Assembly: GCA_944472155.2 (NCBI GenBank)
Contig: OX235271.1
Coordinates: forward strand, 25,056,977-25,120,976
Reading direction: 5' to 3'
DNA: 64,000 bases
Origin: Trichobilharzia szidati
Taxonomy: Eukaryota; Platyhelminthes; Trematoda; Strigeidida; Schistosomatidae
A program made the translations under genes and the position numbers. Below, one piece after another: positions 32,884 to 44,525 of the stretch (the stretch's first letter is position 1; every line of letters starts with the position of its first letter). The notes beneath the pieces were generated by a model that saw only the letters and a list, made by a program, of their open reading frames with translations, had not been told where the DNA came from and did not search any database.

Positions 32884-33983
32884 TTATTATTATCAAGTTT
32901 GTTGACGATACCTTTACCGTTTGTATTAATAATCAAGATAGACAACACCTGCTCCAAGTCTTCAATAAGGTACACCCAGCTATTAAATTCACTTGTGAAG
33001 AGGAACTCCAAGGTAGCATTCCATTTCTGGATGTTCTTCTTACAAAGAGAACAGACGGTATCTTAAAGCGTAACATCTATAGGAAAGCGAAGTGGAATGG
33101 ACAATACACCCACTTCCATAGCTTCATACCTATACAATATAAGCGCAACCTAATTCGTTGTCTTAGTCATAGAATTAGGCGCATATGTACGGACGACAGC
33201 ATTGAAGATGAAATAAAAAATCTCACAAACGCCTTGCTACAGAACGACTGTCCTACCAACTTCGTAAGGAAGTATATCAATGAAACTACACACAAAACTA
33301 AGCGAGACACAGTAAGTAAGAAAAAGCTTTACTTAAATTTACAATTCAAAGGCGATATATCCAGCGATATATTAAACCGTAGATTAACGAGAGCAGTTGG
33401 AAGAACTTTCAGTGCCACAAAACTACATGTCACTTTCTCAACCAAACCGATATTGACACTGTGCATTAAATATAGATTACCCAAAATGGCAACATCAATG
33501 TGTGTATATAAATTCAACTGCTCCTGTGGAGCTAGTTACATAGGTCGTACCCAAAGGAATTTATCTTTACGCACTCATGAACATATTCCGGTCTGGCTTG
33601 AGAAAAGAGCGACCAAATCATCAAATAGTGCAATTCTGGCTCATCCAGTGGATAACGAGCACAGCATCAAAGTAGATGAGTCATTTACAGTTGTGTATCG
33701 AGTACCAAACAATCTCCCCAAAGGCATACGATTACGCCTCCTAGCCATAGCTGAGGCTTTAGAGTCTAATAGAGAAAGACCAAACCTATGTGTACAGAAA
33801 AACTTATTCACTCTCTCTGTCTACTCTGGCCCACTATACGGTCACGAGGATCATAATTTTCCGTATTATTATTACCATTATTATCATTCTGTGATATCAT
33901 GTCTTTATTATCCATTTCTTCACCCAGTTTATTTCACCTCATTTTTACCGTTAATTTTGTCAACCTTTGTGATTTTATACTAA
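32884..33983 (+). pseudogene. PLE-B RT (from motif C) and GIY-YIG endonuclease, open frame, 5' truncated
   Basis: The frame is open from 32883 to a stop at 33981-33983. It starts within the RT at KFVDDTFTVCINNQ (catalytic VDD), continues with IPFLDVLLTKR and IYRKAKWNGQYTHFHSFIPI, then KKLYLNLQFKGDISSDILNR. The nuclease block is CSCGASYIGRTQRNLSLRTH (C-x-C-G before Y-I-G-R-T), and the end is RPNLCVQKNLFTLS plus an odd hydrophobic tail. There is no ATG near the left end, because the gene is cut, not because translation starts there; the first ATG-like start is the TTG at 33234. RT motifs A and B are lost. The remaining part has no stop, so decay is recent. Homologues: 20.5, 46.8-48.2 and 51.05 kb. 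Confidence 0.88.
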
Positions 33984-34480
33984 ACCTACCAACTCTGTAA
34001 CATCTTATTACAATTTAGCCTCTTTATTTTATCATTAGACATTATCGGTCAGCCCTGACATTCAGTGCCCCCTTTGTTAATAAGTGTTTGTATGTATTTT
34101 GTGGCTATCGCATTTCTATCACCCCAATGACACTTGTATTCTGTTGACTATAAAACAGCACTATATCACCCAATTGTTCATTCACACTGCATCACATTTT
34201 TCTGACTATACACCCTATACACATTTGATTGAATATGTTAACTAATGGACTATCATCTCAACTTACACATGCACCCCAATACAGTTTCTGATATTATTTT
34301 CATTTGCCTTTATTGGCTATATGTACTCTATTATTCATGGATTTATAACTGTAGAGCCTGAAGAAGAAGTTATCGAAAACAATTGTTTGCTCAAAATCTT
34401 GTTTTGATTTCAATATGGGGATATTTCATTTACTGAAATAAATGTAACACTTAGTCTTGCTCGTTTCACTTTCTATAGTA
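33984..34480 (+). repeat. PLE-B 3' UTR and terminal region
   Basis: Follows the PLE-B stop. It matches, in inverse orientation, 46836-47480, for example tatcaccccaatgacacttg against caagtgtcattggggtgaga. It ends near the hairpin gcctgaagaagaagttatcg. No coding. Confidence 0.72.
34354..34392 (+). ncRNA. Hammerhead-like motif at the PLE-B 3' end
   Basis: gagc and gctc can pair as stem I. Core ctgaaga is an exact CUGANGA. Next is a weak stem II (ga...tc), then gaaa, then a stem III aac/gtt around aatt, and cleavage-site u before gctc. All boxes are in hammerhead order within 39 nt; only stem II is poor. Activity is not shown. Confidence 0.5.
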
Positions 34481-35235
34481 GAACTTATTAGCTAATTATT
34501 TTTCCCGTACACACTTTTATTTTCGTTGTATGGCAGTAAAAAGGCAGTAAGTAATATCTTGTAGCTAGAAACAAACTCTTTTGTATACTTAGATTAAAGC
34601 GGCTTTTGTCCTTTTACTGGTTTAATCAAATAAACTTAATCATTGAAAAAAAATGCCTAAAAAACGGTTAGTAAAAGCAGACAAATACACATTTCTTTTG
34701 ATTACTTCTGTATAGATATTTGTACTTCGCGTGTGTGTGTGCATGGAACACTATTTTCTCCAGTATTTTGTCATCATTTAATAAAAACCATACGGAAATG
34801 AATATTCAAAAAGTAAATTCCTGAAATTGAAAGTTAAATAGAAATAGACGCTTTTGTAGTTTTGTCGCTATTCATCATGACGGACAAAAATAGTTTGGAT
34901 TATTTAATGTCTTATGATTTTGCGTATCTTTTTTGTTTGTTTTTTTGTTTGACTATTCATTTTTTTGTATGCACAATAACTGAGGATTTAACGTGAAATA
35001 AAATTTGAATATGAAGCAAAATTAGTGACATAAGAGTTTTAGACTTGCTGACAGAATATGTTTCTGACTGAGTTACGATCGCTGGCTGCTCTTCACTTTA
35101 CTGAAATTCTTACTGATATTCTACTAAGCTGACACCGTTAAATCTTCTAAGAATCCCCACCCTAACTGACTGAACAGGCTACTCAAAATTAGAAGGATGA
35201 GAAAATTGGTAAAGTGGTTATTAAACTTCATGAAG
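34481..35235. other. No recognised feature
   Basis: Short (GT)n at about 34730-34740; otherwise nothing I can name. Confidence 0.4.
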
Positions 35236-36150
35236 TCAGTATAATAATAATAATAATTTACTTTATTCCAAAAACAGTACTTATAATACAGAATGGAATT
35301 CTCAGTATTTGTCACAATATTGCATCTGATTTACTCAAAATGTATATAAAATTAAAAATTAAAGCAGAATTAATCGGAAGAAATTTGTCCACATTTACGA
35401 CATAATTATTAGATATAATAATAATAACAATAAAAATAATAACAGTGAGTTTGTTTCAAACGGTATTGTCGATTCAGTTTGGAAACTTTAGCATGGTATA
35501 GGTTATTGGGTCTAATGTTCTGTTGAATATGGTATAGTGAGGGGAAATACAAAATAAACAGTCATAATACAGCTTAAAATTATGTCTACACTTATGAAAA
35601 AAATAAACAAAACGAAAAAATTGAGAGGATTATAAATATTAGAAATACAATAACAATAAAGTGTGATGCTTTAAGGTTGAAGGAAATGGTCTATTTAGTG
35701 GTGCTAAGAAGGTTAGTTAGTTCATTTCTGACGCTATTTTCATCACATAAAGTACGTGCCACTAAATGTGGTATCGTGGAATTTTTATACTTAAACGTAC
35801 GTGCATAAAGTTTTCTGAAAAGACTCCTTGTTTTACCTGAGGAGACACAAGGTTGGAGCTGCGGGTAGAGTGGGTGCTCAGAGTCTGGAAAAATTCCTCT
35901 AGCGAATTTGTTGCATGACATCAAATGCCTATCAGTGACAATGCCAAAGATATGACCCAATGGGAAACCACTCGTCCTACTGACAGTCTTCAGCATTCTA
36001 CGAATTGTGACAAAGTCCTTTTTAGGCAATCCAGGAAAGAATAATGGTGAACAATAAAGAAGAATAGGTAGGATGCAAGAGTTTATGAACTGTAAGAGGA
36101 GGAGTTGAGTTATGCCTGAGTGCCTTAACTTCTTGATGTAAAAAGTCAAA
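35236..36150 (-). mobile_element. CR1/Jockey-type LINE C-terminus and 3' UTR
   Basis: Minus strand. Coding 36149-35691: FINSCILPILLYCSPLFFPG, then KKDFVTIRRMLKTVSRTSGF, LMSCNKFARGIFPDSEHPLY, TFKYKNSTIPHLVARTLCDE, stop. 152 residues open. The 3' UTR ends tggaataaagtaaattatta at about 35236. It is 5' truncated, with catalytic RT motifs missing. The best copy of this family in the window. Confidence 0.78.
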
Positions 36151-36574
36151 CGAAATATTATTACTCCACAACGCTAAAATACCCATTAGGCTATCGATGA
36201 ACGTCATTTCACTAACATTTTTTTACAAACTTATGTCATAATTTAAAAAGTATATTTGTGAAATCTCAGTGACATCGAAATAAGTAATTCCAGCATTTTG
36301 CCCGACAAACTGGTCTGAACTTATTCAAGGAAATTAATCGAAATTAAAATAACAGAGATTAATATATGAAAAGGACATCTCTTGTTATTTTAATTTCGAT
36401 TTCGATTAGTTTTTCTGAAGAAGTACGGACCAGTTTGCGTAACAAAACGTTGGAATTACTCGTTTTCGTTCCGCTGAGATTTTACAAATTTAGTTTTTAT
36501 GTATCTACCTCTCACTCGGCGGCTAATTATTTTGGAACTATTCCGTCAAATCTTGAATACAGTTCTTATGAATG
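36151..36574. other. No recognised feature
   Basis: An inverted word pair (ttaatttcgat and atcgaaattaa, near 36333 and 36390) suggests a small foldback; no gene. Confidence 0.35.
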
Positions 36575-36815
36575 ATGTCATTATTATTTATTTTATTCTT
36601 TTGCGTTCTGGCTGGAACATAGGGATTCAAGATTGAGCGTTAAAGTTTCAGTTGCAGTGGTGAGTTTTCCTAAGATGTGAGTCTGCTAGCTTCACACCCG
36701 ACCTCTCCTCTCTGCCCGGTTTACTACTACAGGTTAAGTGAGGCTTAGGAATGCGTCAATCACAGATGAAACTCTAAAGTACAAAAATTCTTTTACTACT
36801 GAACCACCGATGTTG
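36575..36815 (-). repeat. SINE2, old copy
   Basis: Minus strand. The 3' part (gaatccctatgttccagcc) and middle (gggtgtgaagctagcagact) are recognisable; the head is decayed (catcggtggttcagtagtaa). Confidence 0.6.
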
Positions 36816-36899
36816 GTGATTCAACGGTTAAACCTGATGCCAAGTTAGGCTTAATTCAAAGTGATCAATAGCCCGACAACTTCCCTGTGAATTGTAACG

Positions 36900-37008
36900 A
36901 AAGAAAATGAGTTTTGATCAAGTTTGAAGATTTCAGAGAAGACAGAAGCAAGTGGAGGCGTGCAGTTGAAGCCCTATGTTCCACTAGGAACCCAAGGGAA
37001 CAATAATA
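36900..37008 (+). mobile_element. RTE LINE 3' terminus, subfamily 1
   Basis: Plus strand. agacagaagcaagtggaggc, then ttgaagccctatgttccact, then aggaacccaagggaacaata. It holds only the last ~100 bp, the commonest kind of 5'-truncated LINE copy. Confidence 0.75.
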
Positions 37009-37011
37009 ATA

Positions 37012-37075
37012 TAAAAATACTGTGGTAGAGTATAACTTCATTATGGATAAGATTTATTTTGATAAATCATGTATA
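37012..37075 (-). repeat. PLE-A terminal unit, partial
   Basis: Plus-strand words actgtggtagagtataactt and attatggataagatttattt match the outer half of the unit. The hairpin end is missing. It sits directly behind an RTE 3' end. Confidence 0.6.
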
Positions 37076-38345
37076 TGAATAATGTCTTTGCGTGTCGCCA
37101 ATAAGGTCGAATACAAGGAGGTTGAAACGATTCGCTTTAAATTAGATTAACTAACTTGACTGAGTGCGAATTCTTTGATGTTAAAATAATGTATTACATA
37201 ATTCATCTGTGGTTGATAGTTCAAGAGAAGCGTTAACTTCTATGTTCATCATTTACGTTTCGAATGTAATACATAAGTGCATGGGAAAGCGCGATGGAAA
37301 ACGAATGAAAATATTAGAAAAAGCAATCACTACAAAGTCTGTTTCCGATATGTCTTGAAAGTCATGTTAGTAAGATTTTTTTAGTGTCTTGCGCGATTAA
37401 CCAGGACTGGAGTTTTGTCAACTGCATTCAAAGTTTCACAATATCATAATCTGCCCAACGGGATTAACAACTTAATTACCGTTTACAAATTTTTATCACC
37501 AGTTATTTTGCAAACAGAAGCAGTAAAACGCTACCACTGTGAAAATTATTACTAATATCTGTCACTGAATAGTGACAACATAAATATACTTAGCACGGCT
37601 AAGGGAGAAGAAATCATAACACCCATAGTACTTTTAGGACGGAGGCGGATACGGATTCCGAGATTGTATTATTAGATTAATCGAATTCCGAGTCCTGAAA
37701 ATTAACCGAATGACAGAAATCATTAAAAAAAGGGAAATAGGAAGAGAGATAATTTTGACTTTTAAAACTTTGTTTTTTAACCACATAGTGCCTCTACAAA
37801 TCTTCATGCGTCTTCAGCCTTTGGCAACAAAATTGCACAAAATTCTTGGACTATCTTTGAGTCGTAATTAAAATCTAATAATGGGGAATGAAAACAGTTA
37901 CAAAAGAGGATTTCACGACTTACTGGCCACTGAAGAGGAACAAGCTGTAGGTTGACAGTCCTGACAATACTATATCCAGTAACAAAATCACTATGCGGGA
38001 GGATGAAATCAAGGCATATAAGGCCACTAGAACATAGTGGAGGATAGTCAGTTACCAAAATGATGAGACAATCGAAATGCTGGGCTTGTCATTTTAAGGG
38101 GCTATTGAATCAAACACTTCTCACAAAGCAGACGTGTCGAATGTTATAGGGTTGCTAAACGTCGGTTGAAAAAGAGGCAAGACCAAATGGAGTTCCACCG
38201 AAATCACGTGCAATGAAAGTTAAGATCTCAGCCAACATGCTGACGCCACTATCACCGAACGTGCAGTTTGAAAGGTGTGCAGATATCTGCTGACTGGAAA
38301 AAGGGTGGTCTAATCAAGCCTCCAATAAACAGCGACACTTACCTG
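37076..38345. other. No recognised feature
   Basis: A minus-strand frame at 37804-38058 shows no motif I know. If the LTR at 38346 once belonged to a full element, this side could hold 5' internal sequence, but I see no protease, RT or integrase motif. Confidence 0.35.
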
Positions 38346-38686
38346 TGTAACGTCAGAAGACAAGGACCAGGCAACAGATCGTTTATTAAGGAAATCAACA
38401 CATATTTATAGATTTTCATGTATATTATTATAAATTATTGTTAGCAGAAAAATACAGGCTTCTGATCAGTTGTTTCTCACTGAAAGTTAATCTTTCATCT
38501 CCTCTTTGTGGCTGTTTCTTGAATGTCAGATCATCTATCTGCTAAATCTGTCCGCCTACGCGAAGTCTGCTGTGATTGGTCGTTGAGTCAGTATTTGTTC
38601 TTATTTTCACATGACCAATATTTGGGGCATAAACATTGACGTAAATTACTGTCTACTGATTTGGCCAGCAGCCAGTTCTCACTACA
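38346..38686 (-). repeat. Solo LTR (copy 2), 341 bp
   Basis: Minus strand. It starts tgtagtgagaactggctgct and ends ctgacgttaca; it holds tataaatatgtg and aataaacgatctg near the 3' end. It matches the LTR at 1468-1807 in the opposite orientation. CCTG stands on both sides (38342-38345 and 38687-38690), a clean 4-bp target duplication. Confidence 0.75.
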
Positions 38687-38690
38687 CCTG

Positions 38691-39069
38691 TGCAAGAACT
38701 GATGGAGAATCATATTCCTGTCCATTCTGAAGCAAAATTTCCAGCCATATCATCCAGTAAAGACTGAAGGAGACACTGGATGGGAAACTCTGTCTCTAGC
38801 ACGCGGCATTCGGAGGAAAAAAATCATGGACGAAACAAACCGTAACACTGTGCTTCATCCTGGAACACAGCCTTTGATGGTGGCTAACTCTTCACCCCAA
38901 ATTCATTGATTTTGGAAATGACTTTTTCAATGTTTTCAGTGCGGTAATTTGATTACTGTTTCAACAGTAATTAGTACAGCGCCGTAAATATTTGCAGAAA
39001 ATGTTATTCACTAGCTGTGTGGTATCACATACGAGATAATTCGCAGTGGAGTGTGCAGTGAAGTATTTC
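38691..39069. other. No recognised feature
   Basis: Unclassified. Confidence 0.3.
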
Positions 39070-39410
39070 TAATGAAGAGAGCATTGATTCAAGGATGCTT
39101 AACATCACTGATCACCTCGTGGATTATGGTGGACTCGACCATGTGCCATCGCTGAGAGTGAATGGAGAGGCCTCCATGAGACCGACAAAACGACGCAGAA
39201 TTCTTGGATGACATATCTCATTCAGCAAAACTCAGATATTTACAAACGTTGACAAATAGTTTTACAGAGTAGGTAGACCGGATAACACTTCAGACAAAAA
39301 TAGAGAAGACAGAGATTATGAAGATGTCCGACTAAAAACACCATGAACACCGAAAACTCTTTGTGATATAAATCTAAAAGAAATCGCCTTTTTCCCTCAC
39401 CTGGACAGGC
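39070..39410 (+). mobile_element. RTE-like RT fragment, strongly decayed
   Basis: Plus strand. QGCLTSLITSWIMVDSTM corresponds to the RQGCLLSP...VVDWIM palm block; DDISHSAKLRYLQTLTNSF corresponds to the FADDLALLSH block with the first two residues changed; KIEKTEIMKM follows. Stops and frameshifts present. Confidence 0.6.
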
Positions 39411-39813
39411 AACCCCTCTTTAACCGCGGACCAGTCAAATCTGTCTGAGAATTACAACGACAATTTCGTTAAATTAATTTCATGTGGTGTGCAGATGTAA
39501 AGCAATTAGAACGATGATTAAAACTCGAATTCACCGGACTCATATCAAACAAAGGCCTTTATATGGCTTCCCCTGTGTAGGCAAAAGCTTTTCTAACAGC
39601 CTGTTTCAGACTTTCACCAAAATCCGCCTTATCTCGATGCTGCAGTTCATATGACCAGAAAAGATTAGGAGTTAGGATCTCCGTTACCTAATGTGGTGTG
39701 CTCTAAATAAATTAGAAACTTTTACTCAAACAATGAAATAAAAATACTTCCAATAACCTCCCCTTCTATCTGTCAGTAACACAAATCACTTATAGGGTAT
39801 AAAAAGATAGTTG

Positions 39814-39857
39814 CAGCGAAGAAAATTTTCTTTTCGACGAAGTCATCATCTAGGCTG
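39814..39857 (-). ncRNA. Hammerhead-like motif, left terminus of the foldback
   Basis: The same motif as at 40169-40212, on the opposite strand, as expected from the inverted repeat. The boxes are identical by eye. Confidence 0.5.
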
Positions 39858-40168
39858 TACATTCGTGTATTTATTAAATATTAACTTAATATTAAATATG
39901 TACATATTTAATCCCTGATTGCATAAAGAATTATTTATTACATTAGTTCTATATCCAAACATCCTGTATATTTTGTTATTTCTACATTTCTAGCCCCCAA
40001 ATGCACAATGTCAATCTTCTCAGTTATTATGTTACTTTGTTTGAGCTTTACCCAACCCCCTGTTTATTATGGCATTCTAATTCCTAATTGTAATTTTGAA
40101 TAATTTGACCCTTAACCGGAAATTATTCTGGAACTTTCCCATCCACATGATATAAATACATGAATGTA

Positions 40169-40212
40169 CAGCCTAGATGATGACTTCGTCGAAAAGAAAA
40201 TTTTCTTCGCTG
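40169..40212 (+). ncRNA. Hammerhead-like motif, right terminus of the foldback
   Basis: cagc and gctg pair as stem I; the core is ctagatga plus t (CUGAUGA with one inserted A); stem II is gac/gtc around ttc; then gaa; stem III is aagaa/ttctt around aatt; the cleavage-site c comes before gctg. All three stems form. The inserted A is the only break in the core. Confidence 0.5.
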
Positions 40213-40299
40213 CAACTGTCTTTTTATTCCTCATGAACAAATCACCTCTTTTGATTTGGCACTAGTAAGTAGTGTCAAAATATCCACTACAGTCCTACA

Positions 40300-40500
40300 G
40301 GAAGGAGGTCAATCGTGAGCCCCAGTAGCTCAGTCGTAACGTCTCTGACTGCAGCACGGGGTGACGTGGCTTCGAATCTCAGAAGGGACATGAGTTCCTT
40401 CAAGGTTGCATATACGCCTTGCTGACTGGTGAGTGCCAACTAGCACGAAACCTTGATCCAAGGCTTCCTGCCGATTACGTCCAACCATCTAATACAAATC
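40300..40500 (+). repeat. SINE4, 3' truncated
   Basis: Plus strand. ccccagtagctcagtcgtaa, then gtggcttcgaatctcag (A- and B-box-like), then cgccttgctgactggtgagt. It matches the minus-strand copy near 28.75-28.55 kb. Confidence 0.65.
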
Positions 40501-41636
40501 ACTTAATTGGAAGTACATGTTTTAGGACATGATAACTGACCTTTCTGTTTATAAGACAGAAAACATTTTATACCGGCATGATTACATATTTCATCAATCT
40601 TCATTTCTAGTAGTATGCTCGTCAGTAAGGACCCGGCATCAGAGGGAGACATACCCTTTTTCAGTATAATATCTTGAATCTTACTAACAAATTAAAATTT
40701 ATATTTCAATGTGTGAACAGCTAGATTTTTCCCGGCTGACTCTATCAAGTGTGTAAGCCAAATCGTTCGCAGTATGAAGCGTTTGAGATGGCCATTATAT
40801 GACATGAAAGTGTTTCCATTTTCTCTTATTTTTAGAGTGGTCGCTCATTCATGGTATGGGCTTCAGGGACCTTATGACTCACATAGATTCCTTTCAACTT
40901 AAATTTGCTGACACAGGTGTATGAGGACTTAAACAATCTCTTCTAAAAGGAACTGCTGATCTACAGTAAGTAGGTTGAATATCCTTGAGGTTCAGTCTTA
41001 TTTATTCAACGCAAAAACATCGAAACTTTTATCATGAATAATTAGCACCTAATGGTCATTCTTTGTCAGTCCACCAATAGTATTTAGGTATTCTTTTCAC
41101 AAAAGCTTTTTTTGAGGATTCTGGCTAATGGTATATTGGTTAGCTAATTCTGCATGTATTTTATGAAAAACAGATATTTGATCATAAAAGTTCCCGAATT
41201 GATTTTCACATAGAGATTTGGGTGTGAAGCAGTATCTTTTGTCTTTCAAACTCAAATTTCTTACAATGAATTGGGTTTCGAAATCATCTGTGTTTAAATG
41301 ATGTCGATAAGAATTAGTTAAAACAATTTTCACTTAAAGGACAAAAAGGCAAAACAAAATCAAAGCCTAAACACTATGGCTTTTACATAACCTATCCTCA
41401 AGTCTAAAGTAAGTGGACAAATAAAAGACTAGATAGGGTCATCTCCAAGAACAACACATGTATGTTATGTAAAGTACAGTAAACAGATACCAAAACAGGA
41501 GTCATAGATGAGGAAGAATTTCTTCTTTATATTCATAAATATGAATGCTATTTGAATGTATTCAGGTTAAAAATTTCTCTTACTAGTCTTTGCTACAAAC
41601 ATGTTGATTTGAGAGACAAGAAAATATCAACATGAG
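40501..41636. other. No recognised feature
   Basis: A minus-strand frame at 41097-41333 shows no motif. Confidence 0.35.
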
Positions 41637-41963
41637 TTGACAAGGTTTTTAACGCATATCAGGACAATCAGCAGCGGCAGCAAGTACATCGGAAGGACAG
41701 AAAGAATGGCTTCTATCCGGTTTTCAGAGCATATTCTGAGAAACTTATGCTTAAAAGGAAGCAAATATTTACAAAGTGCAATTACCAGACACCTTGTGGA
41801 TACGGGCCATTTTGTTGAGATTTCCAAATCCTTCAAAATATTAAACATACAAAGTACAGCGAATCTACTACGATTTGCTGAAGCAATTACAGCAATCAAA
41901 CGTCTCAGACCAAACTTATGCACACAGAAAGAGAGTGTAGTCAATCTCTCACTCCCTTGGTAA
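41637..41963 (+). pseudogene. PLE GIY-YIG domain, short open frame
   Basis: Plus strand. SSGSKYIGRTERMASIRFSE (Y-I-G-R-T), SAITRHLVDTGHFVEISKSF, RFAEAITAIKRLRPNLCTQK, stop after VVNLSLPW. Related to PLE-B but diverged; the C-x-C-G block before YIG is replaced (ISSGS). 5' truncated. The frame is open for 108 residues. The AT-rich sequence to about 42150 is probably its 3' UTR. Confidence 0.78.
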
Positions 41964-42463
41964 CCATATCACTTTCATTACACTGATTACTCATAGACAC
42001 TAATGAGTTCAACTCACTAAGCAAGTTTTGACCTTGTTGAGTTGCCATGTTGACACTGTTTATTAGATTTTTCTGTTTTCTGTCTTCTCTCACCCCCCTT
42101 TTTCTTCCTTTTTTCATAGTTTGATAGTATATAAACTGATGGTAACTTAAACTACAAAAATTTTAATCCTTATATTCCGGATGCGTTTATCTTATAATGC
42201 TTTCTGTATTACCTTTCAAACAATGAAGTATGAAATGTTATTATTTATAACTATTGTAATTTCAGGTAGTTTGCAAATGATGAGAACCCGTGAAATAGAA
42301 TGATATCATTTTATACTGCAAATCTGGTCTTTCTTTCTCTATCGAAAAAAATAAATTCACTGGTCAATCTGCCCATAAATTCAGCAATTAGTTTATAAGG
42401 TTATTCCTTCATTTTGGGACATAATGTGGTAGTGTGACATTATATACACTGTGTTGGATTGGC

Positions 42464-42694
42464 ATTTTTTTATACCTTTGCGTTCCCAGTAAAACATAGG
42501 GCTTCAAGCATTTACTTTGAAGTTTCATTAGCAGTGGTATTTTTCCTGGGGTGAATTTGCTAGCATCACGTTTAACCTTACTTTTTTTCTCGGGATGATA
42601 ACGTCTAAGGAAGGTAAAGGAGTGCTCTGGCCAGGACTTGAACTCCGGACTACGTCCATGGTCGGCTAGCACTCCAGCACTGAGCCATCGGTGC
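42464..42694 (-). repeat. SINE2 copy
   Basis: Minus strand. Head gcaccgatggctcagtgctg, then gtccggagttcaagtcctgg; body cactcctttaccttcctt; end gaagccctatgttttactgg. Diverged from the full copy at 30.6 kb. Confidence 0.72.
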
Positions 42695-42846
42695 ATGATT
42701 GCATCGGAATTACCTCAGGCAAATTGTCAAGCAAAGTAACATTCTACGAGCAGAAAGTATCACTGTTCCACTCCAGTTAGCCCACTTGTCATTTTAAGAT
42801 TCAAGGAAGATTATTTTACTTACACATGTACTTTGCCTAATCATTG

Positions 42847-43089
42847 GGAGGTGAGTCGGTTGCATAGCGGTTAGGACGCTCGCCGACCATGCACATGATT
42901 CGGAGTTCGATCCCCGGCCACACACGCACTCCTTTACCTCCCTGAGCCAGAAATAATGCTGGTGAAGAGGAAAGGTTGGGCATGAGGCTAGCAACCCCAT
43001 CCTGTAGAATAAACACTGCTACAGAAACTTCAAGCCACTAGCTTGAAGCCCTATGTTCCACTGGGGAACGTGAAGGAAAAAACAAACAA
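42847..43089 (+). repeat. SINE2, full length, 8-bp target duplication
   Basis: Plus strand. Head with gcatagcggttaggacgctc and ggagttcgatccccgg; body gaaataatgctggtgaagag; end gaagccctatgttccactgg, then ggaacgtgaaggaaaaaa. AATCATTG stands at 42839-42846 and 43090-43097. Confidence 0.82.
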
Positions 43090-43314
43090 AATCATTGTGA
43101 GGCAAACAAATTTCCACTCAGTAATTATCTACAGTTTATAAGAATTAGGAAAGGTAAATGTCTCCTCTTTGAATGTGAAAATCTATATTTGTGTGAATAA
43201 TGTTTAAAGACATGAAGAATTCAAGTGAGAAACGCATCATTGTGAGTTCATACGCTCAGATCTCTACAAGATTCAAACAAGTGTGATGATGATAATTCTC
43301 ATGCTAACATTCTT

Positions 43315-43545
43315 CTTCAATAATTTGTGTTCTAAATGGAACACTGACATTCAAGCTTGAGTCCTGGAGATACAGTACTAAAGATGTTTTTCTCACAGGA
43401 TGAAGATACTGGCATCACGCTCAACCTTCACTTCTTACCTAGCTTGTTATTAGTCAAGCAAGAGTAAGCAGTGCGTCAGCCAGGAATCGAATTAGGAAAA
43501 AATTCATCGTTGGAGTGTATTCTGTATCACTGAACAACAGACTCA
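43315..43545 (-). repeat. SINE2, old copy
   Basis: Minus strand. Words such as ggttgagcgtgatgccagta and gaatgtcagtgttccattta are recognisable; the head is badly decayed. Confidence 0.5.
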
Positions 43546-43779
43546 TTAATTGCGCCACCCACTAAGCTAGCTAGGGCCATAAAAGGTGTATCGAAGGTAG
43601 GATGCAAACTAACGCCCAAACTGTGGATCAGAACTTCAGTCTGCTAAAATTAAGAACACAGTATTCATTTAAGAAATTCTTTCCGACGAATTAATTATTG
43701 AGCTGTACCATCGTACATATTTGCCTATGATATCTGAGAAACCGTAAACTGTGAGAGAAATTTAAATATACTGTGTAAA

Positions 43780-44525
43780 TTATTATTATTGTATCCTTTA
43801 ATTCCTAGAGGAACATAGGGCTTCAGCCGTGCGTCTCCATTGCGTTCGGTTCTCTGCTAGAGTCTTCACCTGGCTCCAAGTCTGCCCACACGTTTTCATC
43901 TCCTCTTCACACCACCTCCTCCAAGTCACCCTCACCCTTGCACTGACGACCAACTCGCCACTTCCCATTCACCACCTTTCACTCGAGAAATGGCTTGTCT
44001 AGTGACGTCACTTGATGGTTTCCTCAGAGTATGGCCAGCCAATCCATCTCCATTTCTTCCTGCCTATTTGTTTCACAGTCGATTCCTTCTGGGTTGGTTC
44101 GCTCCCAGAGATCCCTCACTGCTGCTGATCTTTTATGGCCCGCTGACCATCTGATCTTGATTGGTATTGAGCGAAGACAGCTGTTAATGAAGGTCTGTAG
44201 TTTGTTTGAGATGCTCTTTATGACGCGCAGTGCAAGTCTCTGATCCGTATAGTGAGTAGCACTGACTGACTTCACATTGGAGTTGAAAATCCGGATGTTA
44301 TTTTTGATGCTGAATGCTGTTGACCTCCACGCAGACTTGAGAGTAGTGAAAGTTTGTCTTGCTTTTCCGGTTGTTTTTTTGATATTCTTGTTAAATCCGC
44401 CTGTAGTTGAAACGATGCTTCTCAGTTAGGTAAAAGAGGTTGTTTCTTTCAGGTTCCATCCATTTATGCTGATTGTTGTCTGTTGTTGCTGTTGCTGTTG
44501 GTGGTGTTGCCCAGGAATACTCATA
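43780..44525 (-). mobile_element. RTE LINE 3' end, subfamily 2
   Basis: Minus strand. The coding part includes NKLQTFINSCLRSIPIKIRW (about 44210-44150) and, upstream, RIGKAR-like and FNSNVKSV-like blocks. The 3' UTR ends gaattaaaggatacaataat at about 43785. The 5' end of the piece is at about 44525, just after the (CAA)n stretch seen in other copies. Confidence 0.78.

Larger units (their letters stand above)
39790..40236. mobile_element. Foldback PLE-like element with 80-bp inverted termini and 9-bp target duplication
   Basis: The two ends are inverted repeats of about 80 bp: ttgcagcgaagaaaattttc, then gacgaagtcatcatctaggc on the left, and the reverse complement on the right. ACAAATCAC stands at 39781-39789 and 40237-40245. 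The middle (about 280 bp) is AT-rich and non-coding. The terminal motif resembles PLE terminal hairpins, and PLEs often carry inverted ends, so a short non-autonomous PLE derivative is the likeliest reading. Confidence 0.72.

Noticed and set aside
37076..38345. Internal region of a full LTR element beside the 38.3-kb LTR
   Set aside because: The clean CCTG duplication directly outside both LTR ends shows it is a solo LTR.
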